Program-made: the position numbers and the translations under genes | Notes under the pieces: generated by a model | Database searches by the model: none | Seen by the model: only the letters and a program-made list of their open reading frames with translations | What the model was told of the DNA's origin: nothing | Shown here: positions 52,389 to 59,897 of the stretch, piece by piece | Numbering within the stretch: the first letter of the stretch is position 1 | How the letters are laid out: every line of letters begins with the position of its first letter | Assembly: GCF_000980885.2 (NCBI RefSeq) | Contig: NZ_LBDA02000056.1 | Location: 1-64,000, forward strand | Source: Streptomyces malaysiense | GTDB lineage: Bacteria; Actinomycetota; Actinomycetes; Streptomycetales; Streptomycetaceae | Length of the DNA stretch: 64,000 bases | Direction of reading: 5' to 3'

Positions 52389-52409
52389 GTCACACCACTA
52401 CTGTGAAAC
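52389..52409. promoter_or_regulatory. Candidate autoregulatory site of the MerR gene
   Basis: GTCACACCACTACTGTGAAA then C, containing the inverted TCACA and TGTGA half-sites, immediately upstream of the MerR ATG. Its reverse complement agrees with 46964-46984 at 15 of 21 positions. A separate CGTGTACACG palindrome lies at 52422-52431. Confidence 0.5.
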
Positions 52410-52625
52410 CCGTCGTGTCGTCGTGTACACGCCGTGATGGACATCATGTGGACGCTGGGAAGATCGTGTGAGAAGTAACGCTGTGTGACGTAGGCCACCG
52501 CGTAATGCGCGATGCGTCTGGGAAGCTGCTGGCTTGGTCTGTGCCGCGACTCATCGGGTGGTGCGGGCCAAGCCCTGCACGACCCCCGGGCTCAGGTCCG
52601 GGCGCACCAGGAAGTGGTACCACCC

Positions 52626-54089
52626 GTGAGCAAGCAAGCCGTGGAATCGGCACAGGCCGCCCCTGCACAGGCGGCGCAGACGCCCGCCGACGCGGGCGAC
52701 GCCGGTTACAGCAAGGACCTCAAGGCCCGCCACGTCAACATGATCGCCATCGGCGGCGCCATCGGAACCGGCTTGTTCCTCGGCGCCGGCGGACGCCTGC
52801 ACGACGCGGGCCCCGCGCTCGCCCTGGCCTACCTGGTCTGCGGCATCTTCGCGTTCTTCGTCGTGCGCGCCCTGGGCGAGCTGGTCCTGTACCGGCCCTC
52901 GTCCGGGTCCTTCGTCTCGTACGCGCGTGAGTTCCTCGGCGAGAAGGGCGCCTACGTCGCCGGCTGGATGTACTTCCTGAACTGGTCGACCACCGGTATC
53001 GCCGACATCACCGCGATCGCGCTCTACACGCACTACTGGAGCTTCTTCACGCCCATCCCGCAGTGGGTGCTGGCGCTGATCGCGCTCGCCGTGGTGCTCG
53101 CCGTGAACCTGATCTCGGTGAAGATCTTCGGCGAGATGGAGTTCTGGTTCGCGATCATCAAGGTCGCCACGCTGGTGGCCTTCATGTTCGTCGGCATCTT
53201 CCTGCTGGCCACCCAGCACCACGTCGACGGCTACACGCCGGGCATGAAGCTCATCAGCGACCACGGCGGCGTCTTCCCGCACGGCATGATGCCGGTCGTC
53301 CTCGTGATGCAGGGCGTCATCTTCGCCTACGCGGCCCTGGAGCTGGTCGGCGTCGCCGCCGGCGAGACCGAGCAGCCGGAGAAGATCGTCCCGCGCGCGG
53401 TGAACTCGATCATGTGGCGAGTGGGCCTGTTCTACGTCGGCTCGGTCGTCCTGCTCGCGCTGCTGCTGCCCGGCTCGGTGTACACCGCCGACCAGAGCCC
53501 CTTCGTGACGGTCCTGTCCAAGATCGGCATCCCCGCGGCCGGCGACGTGATGAACCTCGTGGTCCTCACCGCCGCCATGTCCTCGCTGAACTCCGGCCTC
53601 TACTCCACCGGCCGCATCCTGCGCTCCATGGCGATGTCGGGCTCCGCGCCCAAGTTCACCCGGGTGATGAGCCGCAGCCAGGTGCCCTACGGCGGCATCC
53701 TGCTGACCTGCGGCATCTGCGTCCTCGGCGTCGGCCTGAACTACCTCGTGCCCAGCCAGGCATTCGAGATCGTGCTGAACGTCGCCTCGCTGGGGATCAT
53801 CAGCACCTGGGTGATCATCATGATCTGCCACATGATCTTCGTCCGCCGCGCCCGCGCGGGCCTGGTGACCCGGCCGCACTTCCAGCTGAAGTTCTCCCCG
53901 GTCACCGAGATCGCCACGATCGCCTTCCTGCTGGTCTGCCTCGGCATGATGTGGGACGACCACGAGGTCGGCCGCAAGACCCTGCTGCTCATCCCGGTGA
54001 TCGCCGTCATGCTCGTCGCGGGCTGGTTCGGCGTCCGGCGCCGGGTGAACGCCGGCGGCGACCGGGAGCTGTCCGAGCTCACGAAGTAG
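52626..54089 (+). CDS. ansP: L-asparagine permease (AAT family)
   Basis: 487 residues from a GTG at 52626, with twelve predicted membrane helices. The first helix region ARHVNMIAIGGAIGTGLFLG is the AAT-family signature, followed by LGELVLYRPSSGSFVSYARE and GWMYFLNWSTTGIADITAIA. The first 200 residues resemble mycobacterial AnsP closely (from memory). D-serine/alanine/glycine permeases are the nearest alternative. Upstream is the MerR gene; downstream it is convergent with the sirohydrochlorin chelatase, overlapping its stop by 11 bp. Confidence 0.88.
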   Translation: MSKQAVESAQAAPAQAAQTPADAGDAGYSKDLKARHVNMIAIGGAIGTGLFLGAGGRLHDAGPALALAYLVCGIFAFFVVRALGELVLYRPSSGSFVSYAREFLGEKGAYVAGWMYFLNWSTTGIADITAIALYTHYWSFFTPIPQWVLALIALAVVLAVNLISVKIFGEMEFWFAIIKVATLVAFMFVGIFLLATQHHVDGYTPGMKLISDHGGVFPHGMMPVVLVMQGVIFAYAALELVGVAAGETEQPEKIVPRAVNSIMWRVGLFYVGSVVLLALLLPGSVYTADQSPFVTVLSKIGIPAAGDVMNLVVLTAAMSSLNSGLYSTGRILRSMAMSGSAPKFTRVMSRSQVPYGGILLTCGICVLGVGLNYLVPSQAFEIVLNVASLGIISTWVIIMICHMIFVRRARAGLVTRPHFQLKFSPVTEIATIAFLLVCLGMMWDDHEVGRKTLLLIPVIAVMLVAGWFGVRRRVNAGGDRELSELTK

Positions 54090-54819
54090 CGGTTCGGCGC
54101 GGTGCGCGAGGCCACGACGGCACGGCTGCCGCGGCCTCGCGCACCGCGTCGTCGTATCGGCGCAGCACGAGCCGGGCGACCGACTCGTGCGCGCCGAGCG
54201 GCGGCGCGGTGACACAGCCGCCCGCCGCGGCGGCCCGGCCGCCGAAGAAGCCGGGCGCCATCAGGTAGCGGGCCACCGCGACCCTGCCGTGGCCGCGCCG
54301 CCGCAGTCCGGCCACCGCCTCGGCGGGGGTGGGCGAGCCGGCACACAGATACGACGGCACCACGGGGGTGCAGAGCCGCCGCGCCAGCAGCCGGGCCATC
54401 CGCACGGTGTCCGCGTCGGCACCCGGATCCGTCGATCCCGCCGCCGCCAGCACCACGGCGTTCCCCGGTGCCCAGCCCGCTTCCGCCAGCCGGTCGCACA
54501 GGGCGTCGGCGAGCAGTGGGTGCGGGCCGAGGGCGCGGGCCACCCGGGCCGTCACCCCCGGCGCGGCCGCGACCACGGCGGGGATGTCGACGCGCACGTG
54601 GTAGCCGGTGCCGAGCAGCAGGGGAACCAGGACCGCGGGGGCGTCGAGCCCCGCCAGCACCTCGGCGAGCGGCGGACGCACCAGGTCGAGCCACCCCGTC
54701 TCCACGCGCAGCCCCGGCCGCGACCGCCGTACGACGTCGACGAGCCGACCGATCGTCTCCTCGTGCTCCGGGCCTCTGCTGCCATGGCCGACGGCGACCA
54801 GGACCGGGCTGTCGCTCAT
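54079..54819 (-). CDS. Sirohydrochlorin chelatase / CbiX-like protein
   Basis: 246 residues from ATG 54819 (AAAGGAG upstream). CbiX/SirB-type type II chelatase: VLVAVGHGSRGPEHEETIGR at the N-terminus (metal-binding His) and APAVLVPLLLGTGYHVRVDI near 79-98 with the second His. The C-terminal repeat of the fold contains AAAGSTDPGADADTVRMARL and ARYLMAPGFFGGRAAA. Inserts Fe2+ into sirohydrochlorin to make siroheme, or Co2+ in cobalamin synthesis. Location beside nnaR and nirBD favours siroheme for nitrite reductase. Confidence 0.9.
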   Translation of the reverse strand: MSDSPVLVAVGHGSRGPEHEETIGRLVDVVRRSRPGLRVETGWLDLVRPPLAEVLAGLDAPAVLVPLLLGTGYHVRVDIPAVVAAAPGVTARVARALGPHPLLADALCDRLAEAGWAPGNAVVLAAAGSTDPGADADTVRMARLLARRLCTPVVPSYLCAGSPTPAEAVAGLRRRGHGRVAVARYLMAPGFFGGRAAAAGGCVTAPPLGAHESVARLVLRRYDDAVREAAAAVPSWPRAPRRTATS

Positions 54820-55241
54820 GGGCCTTCTCCTTTCGCTCGTCCGCCGCTCGCGTGTGACGCGGGCGGTTCCGTCGTGCCGGACGCACGCCGACCGGCTGGT
54901 GTCCCGGCCGGTTTCGCCGCGTGTTCGGGGCGGCGCCCGGTCGGCGCCGCCGGCTGACGTCCGCGGTGCCCGGACCGTCACCGCCGTCCGGCTCGCGGGG
55001 GCGCCCAGGCCCCCATCGCCAGTCGGCTCGTGCGGCGCTCAGGTCGTCACCGCCGTTCGGCTCGCGCGGTGTCCGGGCCGGCACCGCCGTTCCGCGCATG
55101 CGGTGCTCGGGGCGCCGGCGCCGTTCGGCCCGTGGGGTGTTCAGGTCCTTTCCGCCGTTCGCGCCGTGTCGTGCCCTGCTGTCATCGCCGGTGGGCTCGG
55201 GCGGCGCCCAGCCCATCACCGCGGCCCGGCTCGTACGGTGC
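54820..55241. other. 422-bp gap occupied mainly by a degenerate 34-bp repeat array
   Basis: No gene is supported. From the chelatase start to about 54941 there is GC-rich leader sequence; from 54942 to the nnaR stop the DNA consists almost entirely of the tandem array. The unit length is not a multiple of three, arguing against coding. Confidence 0.75.
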
Positions 55242-55250
55242 TCAAGCCGC
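54942..55250. repeat. Nine degenerate tandem repeats, period about 34 bp, several with an internal hairpin
   Basis: Units begin at 54942, 54979, 55014, 55048, 55082, 55116, 55150, 55183 and 55217 (lengths 37, 35, 34, 34, 34, 34, 33, 34, 34). The best copies start CACCGCCGTTCGGCTCG, reach GCGGTG after 18 bases and end in a C/G-rich tail. CACCGC and GCGGTG are complementary and pair perfectly in units 55048 and 55082; other units pair imperfectly. A tenth, partial start (CACCGCC at 55251) is inside the nnaR coding end. The array is in the same-strand gap between nnaR and the chelatase gene. Confidence 0.85.
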
Positions 55251-56390
55251 CACCGCCAACCGGTACCCCCGCTTGGACACCGTGCGCACCAGCCCCGAAT
55301 GGGGTCCGAGGGCGGTGCGGAGGCGGGCGATCGCGGCCTCCACCGCGTGTTCGTCGGCACGGTCCGCGAGCCAGACGCGGCGCAGCAGCTCGGCGCGGCT
55401 GAGCACATGGCCCGGTCGGTCGGCGAGGGCCCGCAGCAGCGCGGCGAGCACCGGCGGCAGCGTGACCTGGGCGTCGTCGGTGAGCACCGCGCTCCCCTGG
55501 AGCACCACCAGCCGCCCCTCGTACTCCAGTTCCCGGCGCATCCTGGCCGGCAGCGCCTCGGCGAGCGTGCGCACCAGCGCCCCGAGCCGGCCGCGCTCCG
55601 GGCACACCGGCTCGATGCCGAGTTCGAGCAGCGGCCGCGCGCACACCGGCCCCACGCACACCGCGAGTACGTCGCGGCCGAGGGCGGCGAGCACCTCGGC
55701 GCGCCGGTCGAAGCCGTCCGCGCAGGCCAGCAGCGCCTCGATGGCCTGCGCGCTGGTGAAGGACAGAGCATGCAGCTCACGCCGGACGGTCAGTTCGACG
55801 AGGCGGCGCACCGCCTCCGGGTCGTCCGGCGGGCCCCAGCGGTAGACCGGCACCTCGATCACCTCGGCGCCGCGTTCGCGCAGCGCGGCGGCGAAGCCGT
55901 CCAGCGGCACTCCGTGCTCCTGCACGGCGATCCGGCGGCCGTCGAGCGGCCGGGCGAGCAGCCAGGTGAGCAGCTCGTCATTGGCCTCGGAACGCGGCGA
56001 GAACGCCTCGTCCAGACCGCTCGCCCGCACCGCGCCGGTGGCCTTGGGTCCGCGGGTGAGCACCACCGCCGCCCGGCAGGCGGCGGCCAGCCGCCCGCCG
56101 GTGCCCCAGTCGTCGGCGGCGCTCATCCAGCAGCGCCAGCCCACGCCGGTGGTGGCGATGACGTAGTCGAGCGGCCCGGCGAGGCAGCGTTCGGTGGCCT
56201 CCCGCAGCGCGGTGTCGTCGCCGAGCGGCACGATGCGCATCAGCGGCGCCTCGACCACCCGTGCGCCGCGCCGCTCCAGCAGCGCGGTGAGCTCCTCGCG
56301 GCGGCGCGTGGCGGTCACTCCGACCGCGAATCCGGTCAGCGGACCGGCTCGCCGCGCCGCCGTGGTGCCTGTGTGGATGCCCGTTGCCAT
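55242..56390 (-). CDS. nnaR: NnaR-type HemD-like regulator with winged-helix domain
   Basis: 382 residues from ATG 56390. Residues about 15-270 are a uroporphyrinogen-III synthase (HemD) fold: GVTATRRREELTALLERRGA, VIATTGVGWRCWM, LHALSFTSAQAIEALLACAD and AVCVGPVCARPLLELGIEPV. Residues about 285-382 form an OmpR-type winged helix: VLSRAELLRRVWLADRADEH then AVEAAIARLRTALG, ending VRTVSKRGYRLAV. This fusion is the one called NnaR in Streptomyces and mycobacteria, a co-activator of nitrate/nitrite genes with GlnR. Its position divergent from nasA fits that role; any remaining synthase activity is unknown. Confidence 0.88.
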   Translation of the reverse strand: MATGIHTGTTAARRAGPLTGFAVGVTATRRREELTALLERRGARVVEAPLMRIVPLGDDTALREATERCLAGPLDYVIATTGVGWRCWMSAADDWGTGGRLAAACRAAVVLTRGPKATGAVRASGLDEAFSPRSEANDELLTWLLARPLDGRRIAVQEHGVPLDGFAAALRERGAEVIEVPVYRWGPPDDPEAVRRLVELTVRRELHALSFTSAQAIEALLACADGFDRRAEVLAALGRDVLAVCVGPVCARPLLELGIEPVCPERGRLGALVRTLAEALPARMRRELEYEGRLVVLQGSAVLTDDAQVTLPPVLAALLRALADRPGHVLSRAELLRRVWLADRADEHAVEAAIARLRTALGPHSGLVRTVSKRGYRLAVAA

Positions 56391-56580
56391 GCCCCTCAAG
56401 GTCAGCCCGACGCGTTGCGGGCCGGTTGCCCGCGCGTCACGGCGGCGTAAGCGGTCGGCCCCCCGCGTTACGGAAGATGTCGGGGACGTCACCCCGTACC
56501 ACCGGCGGTGTGAGGGGGCCGTGCCGTGGGCGCAACACGGGCGACCCGGTGGCGAAACGCGCGCCGGTGACGCTCACGGC

Positions 56581-58683
56581 ATGACGACGACCACCATCAC
56601 GGCCGTGGACACCCACTGCCCGTACTGCGCGTTGCAGTGCGGCATGCGGCTGGTGCCCGCGGACGGTCCGGACGGCGCGCCGGTCCAGGTGCTGGAGCGG
56701 CCGGGGTTCCCGGTCAACCGGGGTGCGCTGTGCGGCAAGGGGCGTACCGCGGCCGGGCCGCTCGCACCCGGCGCGCGGCTGACGGCGCCACTGGTGCGGG
56801 ACGCCGGCACTTTGCGCGAGGCGTCCTGGGAAGAGGCGCTCGACCGGGTGGCCGCGGGGCTCGCGGACGCCGGGCGGCGGCACGGCCGGGACGCGGTCGG
56901 GGTGTTCGGCGGGGGCGGGCTCACCAATGAGAAGGCGTATCTGCTGGGCAAGTTCGCCCGGGTGGTGCTGCGCACCGCGAACATCGACTACAACGGCCGT
57001 TTCTGCATGTCCTCGGCGGCCGCGGCACTCAAGGCCGCCTTCGGTCTGGACCGCGGACTGCCGTTCCCGCTCGCCGACGTGGCCCGTGCCGAGTGCGTGC
57101 TGCTGGTCGGCGGCAACCCGGCCGAGACGATGCCGCCGGCGGTCCGCCATCTGCGCGAGCTCCGGGAGAACGGCGGTCGGCTGATCGTCGTCGACCCGCG
57201 CCGCACCCGCACCGCCGAGCTCGCCGATCTGCATGTGCGGCCGGTGCCCGGCACCGATCTGGCCCTCGCGCTGGGCCTGTTGCACCTGGTGATCGCCGAC
57301 GGGCTGCTCGACGAGGCGTTCATCGCCGCCCGCACCACCGGGTTCGAGCAGGTGAGGGCGGCCGCCATGGCGCACTGGCCGGAGCGGGTCGAGCGGCTGA
57401 CCGGCGTCCCGGTGCCGGTGCTGCGCGAGGTGGCCGGCCGGTTCGCGCGGGCGAGCACCGGCATCGTACTCACCGCGCGCGGGGCCGAGCAGCACAGCAA
57501 GGGCACCGACACCGTGGCCGCCTGGATCGATCTGTGCCTGGCCACCGGCAAGGCGGGCCGCCCCGGTTCCGGCCTCGGCTGCCTCACCGGGCAGGGCAAC
57601 GGTCAGGGAGGGCGCGAACACGGCCAGAAATCCGACCAGTTGCCCGGCTACCGGTCCCTCACCGACCCCGCCGCCCGCGCCCATGTCGCCGCCGTGTGGG
57701 GCGTCGACCCGGACACCCTGCCCGGACCCGGCCGCTCGGCCTACGAGTTGCTCGACGGACTCGGGCAGCCCGACGGGGTGCGCGCCCTGCTGCTGATGGG
57801 CTCCAACCCGGTGGTCTCGGCGCCACACGCGGCCCATGTCACCGCCCGGCTGAAGGAGCTGGACTTCCTCGCCGTCAGCGATGTGGTGCTCTCGGAGACC
57901 GCCGAGCTGGCCGACGTCGTCCTGCCGGTCGCCCAGTGGGCGGAGGAGACCGGCACGGTGACCAACCTGGAGGGCCGCGTGCTGCTGCGCGAGGCGGCGC
58001 TCGCCCCGCCCGAGGGCGTGCGCACCGACCTGTACGTGCTGCGCGAACTGGCCGCCCGGCTCGGCGTGCGGCGCGGATTCTCCGAGGATCCGCGGGAGGT
58101 ATTCGAGGAGTTGCGCGCGGCTTCGGCGGGCGGCCCCGCCGACTACGCGGGCATCACCTACGAGCGGGTCCGCGCCGAGGACGGCGTCTTCTGGCCCTGC
58201 CCGGCCGAGGACCACCCAGGCACGCCCCGGCCGTTCCTCGACCGCTTCGCCACACCGGACGGACGGGCCCGGTTCGCGGCCGTCTCGCACCGGCCGGCCG
58301 CGGAGCAACCGGACGCGGACTATCCGCTGTGGCTGACGACCGGCCGGGTGCTCGCCCAGTACCAGAGCGGCGCCCAGACCCGGCGGGTGCCGGAGCTGGC
58401 GCGGGCCGCCCCCGGGCCGTTCGTGGAGCTGCACCCCCGCCTCGCCGAGCGGCTCGGTGTCGTGGACGGCGACCGGCTCACCCTGACCACCCGCCGGGGC
58501 CGCGCCACCGCACCGGCGCGCATCACTGCGGGCATCCGCCCCGACACCGTCTTCATGCCCTTCCACTGGCCGGGGCTCGGCCGCGCCAACTCCCTCACCC
58601 ACCCCGCCCTCGACCCGGTCTCGCGAATGCCGGAGTTCAAGGTGTGCGCGGTCAGGGTCGAACGCGCGGGGGACGACCGGTGA
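56581..58683 (+). CDS. nasA: Assimilatory nitrate reductase, molybdopterin catalytic subunit
   Basis: 700 residues from ATG 56581. Reduces nitrate to nitrite in the cytoplasm. N-terminal [4Fe-4S] ligands C13, C16, C20 and C51 (HCPYCALQCGMRL, GALCGKG); likely molybdenum-ligand Cys142 in YNGRFCMSSAAAAL; cofactor-binding motifs LLVGGNPAETMPP, RGAEQHSKGTDTVAAWIDL and TGQGNGQGGREHGQK; C-terminal molydopterin dinucleotide domain (WLTTGRVLAQYQSGAQTRR). No Tat signal is present, as expected for an assimilatory enzyme. The stop overlaps the FAD-reductase GTG by 4 bp. Confidence 0.93.
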   Translation: MTTTTITAVDTHCPYCALQCGMRLVPADGPDGAPVQVLERPGFPVNRGALCGKGRTAAGPLAPGARLTAPLVRDAGTLREASWEEALDRVAAGLADAGRRHGRDAVGVFGGGGLTNEKAYLLGKFARVVLRTANIDYNGRFCMSSAAAALKAAFGLDRGLPFPLADVARAECVLLVGGNPAETMPPAVRHLRELRENGGRLIVVDPRRTRTAELADLHVRPVPGTDLALALGLLHLVIADGLLDEAFIAARTTGFEQVRAAAMAHWPERVERLTGVPVPVLREVAGRFARASTGIVLTARGAEQHSKGTDTVAAWIDLCLATGKAGRPGSGLGCLTGQGNGQGGREHGQKSDQLPGYRSLTDPAARAHVAAVWGVDPDTLPGPGRSAYELLDGLGQPDGVRALLLMGSNPVVSAPHAAHVTARLKELDFLAVSDVVLSETAELADVVLPVAQWAEETGTVTNLEGRVLLREAALAPPEGVRTDLYVLRELAARLGVRRGFSEDPREVFEELRAASAGGPADYAGITYERVRAEDGVFWPCPAEDHPGTPRPFLDRFATPDGRARFAAVSHRPAAEQPDADYPLWLTTGRVLAQYQSGAQTRRVPELARAAPGPFVELHPRLAERLGVVDGDRLTLTTRRGRATAPARITAGIRPDTVFMPFHWPGLGRANSLTHPALDPVSRMPEFKVCAVRVERAGDDR

Positions 58684-59897
58684 GCGGGCGGATCGCCGTC
58701 GTGGGCGCCGGGATGGCGGCGGCCCGTCTGGCGCAGCAACTCGTCGAGCGGGGGCGGGGGGACGACGTCACGCTGTACGGTGCCGAGCCGCACCGCCCGT
58801 ACAACCGCACACTCCTCGCCGATGTGCTCACCGGCCGCCTCGACGCCGCCGCCGTCGGGCTGCCGTGCGGCGCGCCGCAGACCGCCGTGCGCACCGGGTG
58901 CGAGGTCGTCGCGGTGGACGTCCGGTCCCGCACGCTGACGCCGGCGGGCGGCGAGGAGAGCGGCTACGACGAGCTGGTGCTCGCGACCGGGGCGAACCCG
59001 GTGCTGCCGCCGGTCCGGGGACTGCGCACCGCCGACGGCGGGCTGAAGGCCGGGGTCCACGCCTTCCGGAGCCTCGCCGACTGCGCGCGGCTCGCCGAGG
59101 ACGCGACGCGGGCCACCCGCGCGGTGGTGATCGGTGGCGGGGTGCTCGGGGTGAGCGCCGCACGGGCGCTCGCCGCGGTCGGCCTGCCCACCGAGATCGT
59201 CCACCAGGGACCCTACTTGATCGAACGCCACCTCGATGAGGGAGCGGGCGACGCGCTGCGCGGAGCCCTCGAAGAACTGGGCGTGCACACCTACCCCGGA
59301 AACCGCGCCCGCGCCCTCGACGGCGACCCTCGGGTCACCGGCGTCCGCCTCGCCACCGGCTACCTGCTCGACGCCGATCTGGTGGTCCTCGCCTGCGGGG
59401 CACGCCCCCGCACCGGGCTCGCCCGCGCCGCCGGGATCGCGGTGCGCAACGGTGTCGTGGTGGACGACCGGCTCGCCGCCTCCGCCCCGCACGTCTTCGC
59501 GATCGGCGACTGCGCCGAGCACGCCGGCATCACGTACGGCCTCGCCGGTCCCGCCTGGGACCAGGCCGACGTCCTCGCCGCGCGGCTCTGCGGCACCGCT
59601 CCGAAGACCGTCTACCGCGGATCGCGGCCGCTGGTCCGGCTGACCGCGGGCCCGCTGGAGTACGCGGCGTTCGGCGAGACCGGCGAGACGGACGGCACCG
59701 ATGTGCTGCGCATCGCCGATGCCACCCGGGGGCCGTACGGCTCGTACAAGAAGCTCGTGCTGCGCGGCGACCGGCTCGTCGGCGGCATCCTCCTCGGCGA
59801 CCTCGCGACGGTCGGCGACCTCACCCACGCCTACGAGCGCGACGAAGCGCTCCCCGGCGACCCGCTCCACCTGCTCACCACCGAAGGAGCCGCCTGA
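58680..59897 (+). CDS. FAD/NAD(P)-dependent reductase of the nitrate assimilation cluster
   Basis: 405 residues from a GTG at 58680. Pyridine nucleotide-disulfide oxidoreductase fold: IAVVGAGMAAARLAQQL (FAD), LVLATGANPVLPPVRGL, AVVIGGGVLGVSAARALA (NAD) and VFAIGDCAEHAGITYGLAGP. The C-terminal third (YRGSRPLVRLTAGPLEYAAF and the KKLVLRGDRLVGGILLGDL end) resembles the reductase part of NirB. It likely passes electrons from NAD(P)H to NasA, a NasC/NasB-like job. It lacks the [2Fe-2S] BFD cysteines seen in NirB. Coupled to nasA (4-bp overlap) and nirB (1-bp overlap). Confidence 0.88.
   Translation: MSGRIAVVGAGMAAARLAQQLVERGRGDDVTLYGAEPHRPYNRTLLADVLTGRLDAAAVGLPCGAPQTAVRTGCEVVAVDVRSRTLTPAGGEESGYDELVLATGANPVLPPVRGLRTADGGLKAGVHAFRSLADCARLAEDATRATRAVVIGGGVLGVSAARALAAVGLPTEIVHQGPYLIERHLDEGAGDALRGALEELGVHTYPGNRARALDGDPRVTGVRLATGYLLDADLVVLACGARPRTGLARAAGIAVRNGVVVDDRLAASAPHVFAIGDCAEHAGITYGLAGPAWDQADVLAARLCGTAPKTVYRGSRPLVRLTAGPLEYAAFGETGETDGTDVLRIADATRGPYGSYKKLVLRGDRLVGGILLGDLATVGDLTHAYERDEALPGDPLHLLTTEGAA

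Noticed and set aside
54942..55250. CRISPR array
   Set aside because: Units are contiguous and degenerate without unique spacers between identical repeats, and no cas genes are present.
56436..56492. GlnR-like half-sites (GTCAC, GTTAC, GTCAC) in the nnaR/nasA promoter
   Set aside because: The GTnAC halves are present, but the paired GAAAC halves at the required 11-bp offset are poor (TGTCG, GTAAG) and the spacing is off by one, so I do not list it as a feature.
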